Source: a virus. From it: a DNA stretch of 24,276 nt. The DNA is taken from positions 1 through 24,276 of the IMG/VR virus record IMGVR_UViG_3300021964_009988; one strand, 5' to 3'. The notes under the pieces are model-generated. The model was not told the origin of the DNA, did no database searches, and saw only the letters and a program-made list of their open reading frames with translations. A program made the translations under genes and the position numbers. This document shows, piece after piece, positions 20,722 through 24,276 of the stretch; the first letter of the stretch is position 1, and every line of letters begins with the position of its first letter.

Positions 20722-21457
20722 TTTTTATTTTTTCATGATAATCACCAATATTGTGATCCATTACACCGTCAAAAGGTTGACGTTTTTTCCAAGCGGCAAG
20801 TCTGCCTCTCCATTGATCCTTTGTTCTTTGCCAAGGAGTCATTCTTCTAATGTTACCATAGTGATTAATATATTGAAGTTCTCCACCATGTTTATAACCC
20901 ATTATAGCAAATGGAACTTTTGTGACAATATCATTATTATTTACGAACCTAAAGTGCTTGATATTATCTGCTTTCATTTCTTTAATAAAAGATCTATTAC
21001 CAACACGAGGTGAACCAAAAGTATAAAGTTCATGTGCATCAATACGTGAAGCACATATAGTGGCAACTGCTGCACCAAGTGAGTGACCAGTACATATAAC
21101 TTTAGTCTCGTCCGCTAAACCAAGAGAAATACGCTCTAAACATTCTTCAATCTTTGCATAAACACAATCAAGTGCTTCTACGAATCCAAAGTGGACTAGT
21201 CCTTTTTCTTTTGAACGTTTTGGCCAAGCTTTTAAGTCTGCCATTACGTCACTCATTTGAGTAGGCTCTGTTCCTCTAAAACAAATAATAATACGATTAT
21301 CATCTGTTTTAGGAGGTAGTACAAACGCTTGAGTCCCATCTTGGTCAAACCAGTACCAATCTTTCCAGCCCATGCTAAGTAACTCTGTGTTTATCTCATC
21401 TTGAGTTTTATAAACAAGAGCAGATAGGAGGGACATTTCTGCTGCTGTTTTTAACAT
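20696..21457 (-). CDS. Class 3 lipase
   Basis: A 253-residue alpha/beta hydrolase. CFRGTEP (59-65) forms the oxyanion region, CTGHSLGAA (122-130) the nucleophile elbow with Ser126, FGSPRVGN (147-154) is the class 3 hallmark, Asp176 lies in NNNDIVTKVP and His235 in MDHNIGDYHEKI, so the Ser-Asp-His triad is complete. No signal peptide is visible, so it acts in the cytoplasm or is released at lysis. Class 3 lipases cut triacylglycerols or phospholipids; a role in membrane breakdown or lipid use is inferred. ATG 21457 overlaps the upstream stop (TAATG). Confidence 0.9.
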   Translation of the reverse strand: MLKTAAEMSLLSALVYKTQDEINTELLSMGWKDWYWFDQDGTQAFVLPPKTDDNRIIICFRGTEPTQMSDVMADLKAWPKRSKEKGLVHFGFVEALDCVYAKIEECLERISLGLADETKVICTGHSLGAAVATICASRIDAHELYTFGSPRVGNRSFIKEMKADNIKHFRFVNNNDIVTKVPFAIMGYKHGGELQYINHYGNIRRMTPWQRTKDQWRGRLAAWKKRQPFDGVMDHNIGDYHEKIKNVSLQGKI

Positions 21458-21609
21458 TACTTTTTCGCCTTTTTCTTTTTAAGAATTGCTTTCTGAAGAG
21501 CGGGTGGAAGTTTCTTTTGAGCTGCTGTAAGCCCGTTACCATTCATAGGTTTTTTACCACCGCTCATTGGTTTGGTTTTACCGTTTCCTTTTTTTCCGTG
21601 CATAGCCAT
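21457..21609 (-). CDS. Small Lys/Gly-rich basic protein (50 aa)
   Basis: The start is ATG 21609, 6 nt after AGGAG; a longer reading to 21726 would run through the neighbouring gene and has no ribosome site. The product (MAMHGKKGNGKTKPMSGGKK at the start) is rich in Lys, Gly and Met and ends with a poly-Lys tail. Likely nucleic-acid binding or disordered. No family is recognised. Confidence 0.6.
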   Translation of the reverse strand: MAMHGKKGNGKTKPMSGGKKPMNGNGLTAAQKKLPPALQKAILKKKKAKK

Positions 21610-21619
21610 CTTATTCTCC

Positions 21620-21787
21620 TTATGATTTGCCTCGTTTACCGAGATCAATTTTTTTACCTTTATGAGGTCCAGATTTGCGAGGTAGCATACCTCTTGAAAC
21701 AAGTCTTGCTCGGTTCGTAGAACCAATAGACTTGCCAGCTTTGTATTTTCTTAGTAATTCTGCATAATTAATTTTTGGTTTTTTCAT
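21620..21787 (-). CDS. Small basic protein (55 aa)
   Basis: ATG 21787 overlaps the radical SAM gene stop (TAATG); the stop is TAA at 21620. The 55-residue product (MKKPKINYAELLRKYKAGKS at the start) is strongly basic with RGMLPRKSGPHKGKK near the end. It belongs to the set of small basic proteins in 21457-24259. Function unknown. Confidence 0.6.
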   Translation of the reverse strand: MKKPKINYAELLRKYKAGKSIGSTNRARLVSRGMLPRKSGPHKGKKIDLGKRGKS

Positions 21788-22656
21788 TAAACTGCCTTTA
21801 ATTTATGTTTTAAAATTGCTTCTGGTTGACTGACACCATTTAGGTTAACTGGACACATGTTACAAATAGACTGAGGTTTATAAATATTATCTATAAAATT
21901 TTGCATTTCATATTCACTGCAATCTAGACCTAATCCTTTATAGTTATAATACGGCTTCCAATCAGGGTCGTTTTCAAGTTTAAATTTTTCTAAATGAGTA
22001 CGAACTAAGCTGATAGGAGGACATTTATAAAGTCTATTCTTATATATAATAGGTATATGTTTAACTACACAATTATCATAACTTAAGTTAGGATATCCCT
22101 GATTCCAAGGTTTAAGATTACCATTAACCTTTTTTCTATAAGAGACCCAATTAGATTCTCTTGTATGATCAACAATCTCAAACTTGATATCTTTATGTAT
22201 ATAATAGTTTTCTGTGTCCTCTTTTTTTTCCCAATCGTAATCTTTTACTAAGTAATCAACTACATTTTTTAAAACATGATTTCTAATATTTTTTTGCCTG
22301 TTATGAATTGAAACTAAAATCTTAACATTTCCTACCTCATGGCAGACTTCAATCAATTTTTCTTTATTATGTAAAAGTAAACCGTTTGTAAATATTTCTA
22401 TCCTACTACTTTTAAAATTTTTTCTTGTTTTTCGTAATATATTGTAAAATTCTGGATGTATTAAAGGTTCGCCTCCTAAAAGGGCAACATTTTTTGGCTT
22501 TAAACGACGGCTCCAATTTTTTATTTCATTAATAATTTGCTCATAATTAGCAGTCCAGTTATGATTGTACTCAATAAACCTATCACACCCTTCACAAGAT
22601 AAATTACAAGTAGTAGTGATCATAAACTCTAAATATTTAACGGGGTGCCTTACCAT
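21787..22656 (-). CDS. Radical SAM protein
   Basis: The 289-residue protein has the CxxxCxxC cluster motif as TCNLSCEGC (Cys17, Cys21, Cys24) and the SAM-binding GGEP at about residues 60-63. Further cysteines near the C-terminus (YKCPP; ICNMCP; DC) could hold an auxiliary Fe-S cluster of the SPASM/twitch type. Such enzymes modify peptides, sugars or cofactors by radical chemistry. It overlaps the unknown gene before it by 20 nt, which may encode its partner or substrate. The target is unknown. Confidence 0.85.
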   Translation of the reverse strand: MVRHPVKYLEFMITTTCNLSCEGCDRFIEYNHNWTANYEQIINEIKNWSRRLKPKNVALLGGEPLIHPEFYNILRKTRKNFKSSRIEIFTNGLLLHNKEKLIEVCHEVGNVKILVSIHNRQKNIRNHVLKNVVDYLVKDYDWEKKEDTENYYIHKDIKFEIVDHTRESNWVSYRKKVNGNLKPWNQGYPNLSYDNCVVKHIPIIYKNRLYKCPPISLVRTHLEKFKLENDPDWKPYYNYKGLGLDCSEYEMQNFIDNIYKPQSICNMCPVNLNGVSQPEAILKHKLKAV

Positions 22657-23317
22657 AGTTTCTTATACCTGCTTTATTGTTATGTACAATCTTTATTTTC
22701 GAATACCCTGTATTAATAAATGTTATAACATTAGAAAAAGAAATATTAGCTTGCTTCCAAAGGTGTTTAATTTCGCTAAAATTAGGTGTACGTCCAGCAG
22801 GTATGGCTATCCCAAAATCTTTAACTTTCTCTTCATAACTTTCATCAGATTGAGCACTATACAAACCTCTAAAAACTCCAGTGTTATCTTGTAAATTTGT
22901 AAAACGATAAATATCAGTTCCCTCATCATATACAAAATATACATCAAATTGTCTGTCGCAGATAGGAGGTATTTTAATGTCTTGTTTGATTGCGACTGGT
23001 TTTCGTTCTTTAATTCTTGGTGTAAAATTTAGTATATCATCTAAAGGCTTTAGTTTTGAAAATTTTTCCCAATCATCAACTGTTTCTTCAGTGTACCCTC
23101 TATCTTTACATTGAAAATTATGAGCCATGTATGAGTTTTTATTTTCTTTAATTAAAACAGTCCAGTTTACTCCAAAATATATACCGTTAGTATAGCTTTT
23201 TCTAACATTTATTAAATGAATGTTATCTAAAGAATAGATTACTTGATCTAAAAGTGGTTTAGTTTTGTCATATTCATAGTAGATATTATCAACTTCTTCA
23301 GAAAGCTTTAAGGTCAT
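22637..23317 (-). CDS. Unknown protein coupled to the radical SAM gene
   Basis: A 226-residue protein with no recognised motif. Residues 118-165 have a mixed strand/acidic pattern (DRQFDVYFVYDEGTDIYRF), and the C-terminus ends with a basic stretch (KIKIVHNNKAGIRNYGK). It overlaps the radical SAM gene by 20 nt and is coupled by TAATG to the Cys-rich peptide gene upstream. A functional link to the radical SAM enzyme is plausible but unproven. Confidence 0.6.
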   Translation of the reverse strand: MTLKLSEEVDNIYYEYDKTKPLLDQVIYSLDNIHLINVRKSYTNGIYFGVNWTVLIKENKNSYMAHNFQCKDRGYTEETVDDWEKFSKLKPLDDILNFTPRIKERKPVAIKQDIKIPPICDRQFDVYFVYDEGTDIYRFTNLQDNTGVFRGLYSAQSDESYEEKVKDFGIAIPAGRTPNFSEIKHLWKQANISFSNVITFINTGYSKIKIVHNNKAGIRNYGKAPR

Positions 23318-23409
23318 TAATCTTCAGTTACGTATCCACATTTGCACTCTGGATAACAGGTGCAAGGATCGCAATCACAATTAGGGTTTTCACACGAACT
23401 ATTTTCCAT
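23317..23409 (-). CDS. Cys-rich metal-binding peptide (30 aa)
   Basis: ATG 23409 lies inside the end of the previous gene (11-nt overlap), and the stop overlaps the next ATG (TAATG). The 30-residue product has seven cysteines at 6, 11, 13, 16, 18, 22 and 24, in CxC and CxxC pairs (CDCDPCTC), plus acidic residues. This is a metallothionein-like spacing that would bind Zn, Cu or an Fe-S unit. It sits two genes upstream of the radical SAM gene. A processed-peptide substrate is an alternative. Confidence 0.6.
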   Translation of the reverse strand: MENSSCENPNCDCDPCTCYPECKCGYVTED

Positions 23410-23536
23410 TTTTATTTTTCCTTTTTGGTACAGGCGATCCTAAAACCTTTTTTAGCATTTTAGCTTGCTTTGCGTGAGCTTTAGAAGCACCTTCTAACAT
23501 GGTCATAACATCTTTAATAGTTTTATCGTTATGCAT
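23399..23536 (-). CDS. Small basic helical protein (45 aa)
   Basis: ATG 23536 overlaps the upstream stop (TAATG). The 45-residue product (MHNDKTIKDVMTMLEGASKA at the start) has a helix followed by a basic tail (PKRKNKNGK). It shares the basic character of its neighbours. No family is recognised. Confidence 0.55.
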   Translation of the reverse strand: MHNDKTIKDVMTMLEGASKAHAKQAKMLKKVLGSPVPKRKNKNGK

Positions 23537-23832
23537 TATTTCTTCCTATTAGCTGTAATTTTTTTCTGAGCATTAATAAACTTTCTGTATACAGCTGCTG
23601 CAGATACCTTACCCATCTCTCTGGCTCTTTGTTCCATTGCTATTGCAGCCTGAGTTTTGTGAGCGTGACTTCGACTAGAAGCTTTAATTTTAGCTACAGA
23701 AGCTGTAGCGTCTTTTACCTTAGCAAAACCTAACCCTTTAATAGTGCCTTTTGGGTTCTCATCAGTATAAAGGTCAGAGTGCTTTTTAGAATTAGCTCTT
23801 TGTCCTTTTTTCCTTGGGATACGTGGCGCCAT
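23536..23832 (-). CDS. Basic phage protein, unknown
   Basis: A 98-residue, Lys/Arg/Ala-rich protein. The segment GTIKGLGFAKVKDATASVAK followed by RSHAHKTQAAIAMEQRA is a recurrent pattern in large DNA viruses and phages, but I cannot attach a family name. ATG 23832 overlaps the previous stop (TAATG). A nucleic-acid-binding or virion role is possible. Confidence 0.65.
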   Translation of the reverse strand: MAPRIPRKKGQRANSKKHSDLYTDENPKGTIKGLGFAKVKDATASVAKIKASSRSHAHKTQAAIAMEQRAREMGKVSAAAVYRKFINAQKKITANRKK

Positions 23833-24104
23833 TATTTCTTCTTCTTAGCAAAAGTTTTTACGTTTGTAGGTTTACCACCAGTATTACCTGCAGCACGTTT
23901 CCTACTTACAGCACTTCGGATCTCAGATGCAGACATTCTATTAGCGGTTGCACGAGGCACACATTTAGGATATTTTCCTTTTTTTGAAGTTTTTCTACCA
24001 CAAGGTTGAAATTTACCATCTTTTTTAGGAGCACCAATATTAACCCAGTCTCCTTTAGATCCTTTTCCAAACCATGCGGTTAAACCTCCTCTTGGTTTAG
24101 CCAT
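23832..24104 (-). CDS. DUF5872-like basic protein
   Basis: A 90-residue protein with GLTAWFGKGSKGDWVNIGAP, then KFQPCGRK and KYPKCVPRATANRMS, a pattern I associate with DUF5872 proteins of phages and giant viruses. Two cysteines (CGRK; CVPR) are spaced as a possible metal pair. It ends in a Lys-rich tail. ATG 24104 overlaps the upstream stop (TAATG). Function is not established. Confidence 0.65.
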   Translation of the reverse strand: MAKPRGGLTAWFGKGSKGDWVNIGAPKKDGKFQPCGRKTSKKGKYPKCVPRATANRMSASEIRSAVSRKRAAGNTGGKPTNVKTFAKKKK

Positions 24105-24259
24105 TACCTATAACCTCCCCCTCTGGCTTTGTAAGTTTTTACTAACCATCCATTTGCATAGGCTGATGGGTAGACCTTAAACTTACGTTTGGCCTCTGCT
24201 TTAACTCTAGCATATAGCGTTGGGTTTGTTGGTTTTGGTGATTTTTTCTTAGGTGCCAA
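24104..24259 (-). CDS. Small basic protein, TTG start (51 aa)
   Basis: The frame from TTG 24259 to TAA 24104 encodes 51 residues, with AGGAG 6 nt before TTG. The core KAEAKRKFKVYPSAYANGWL followed by a Gly-rich end is a conserved-type motif often seen next to or within DUF5872-like proteins. The message is coupled by TAATG to the next gene. The first bases of an upstream gene, if any, are beyond the window. Confidence 0.65.
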   Translation of the reverse strand: MAPKKKSPKPTNPTLYARVKAEAKRKFKVYPSAYANGWLVKTYKARGGGYR

Positions 24260-24276
24260 GTTCTTCTCCTATAGTA

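Noticed and set aside
21457-21726. Longer 89-codon reading of the Lys-rich gene
   Set aside because: Its first 39 codons run through the 55-residue gene in another frame, whereas ATG 21609 has a good AGGAG.

Overview
The window looks like part of the genome of a large marine tailed phage, probably a T4-like myovirus; the type is an inference, because no capsid, tail or replication hallmark gene lies inside it. The DNA is AT-rich, and every gene I accept is on the minus strand, so transcription runs from high to low coordinates. Genes are small and tightly packed, often joined by TAATG or ATGA stop/start overlaps. The content is typical of marine phage accessory regions: Hsp20, PurS, peroxiredoxin, 2OG-Fe(II) oxygenase, sulfotransferase, radical SAM, nucleotidyltransferase-cupin, SleB-like hydrolase, two tRNAs and many tiny proteins.

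In transcription order: 24259-20506 is a coupled run of small basic proteins (one resembling DUF5872), a 30-residue Cys-rich peptide, a radical SAM enzyme, a class 3 lipase and a zinc ribbon. 20445-18348 holds a basic protein, a zincless Fpg/Nei glycosylase and an ATP-grasp-like protein. 18298-17457 holds a conserved-looking small protein and a SprT-like metalloprotease. 17413-15727 holds a SWIM-like zinc protein, the nucleotidyltransferase-cupin, the SleB-like hydrolase and PurS. 15642-14723 holds a class II synthetase core of the AsnRS type (no anticodon domain) followed 6 nt later by a class II-shaped tRNA with an Asn anticodon. 14623-13840 is an Hsp20 operon. 13739-11046 holds small proteins, a glycine-zipper envelope protein, tRNA-Trp and a Prx5. 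10920-9958 is a PiT-type phosphate permease with its own promoter, structured leader and terminator. 9844-6790 holds a sulfotransferase, a DNA methyltransferase, a PD-(D/E)xK-like nuclease and two unknown genes. 6629-5496 is a PP-loop (asparagine synthase-like) gene behind a structured leader. 5402-3216 is a TctC-TctA transporter pair. The low-coordinate end has small genes, an HTH protein, a DUF1289 protein and a 2OG oxygenase that runs off the edge.

The two least expected layers are not proteins. First, a roughly 665-nt, GC-rich, densely self-complementary region (about 2158 to 1493) with its own promoter and no convincing gene looks like a very large phage non-coding RNA; a second structured RNA lies at about 665-449 and a third structured leader or small RNA at about 6760-6640. 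Second, twelve operon starts share one promoter design: TTGCTT or a close variant, exactly 17 bp, then a TATWTT/TATTAT-type -10 box. This gives a consistent operon map and suggests a phage-specific or phage-modified sigma70-type promoter class.
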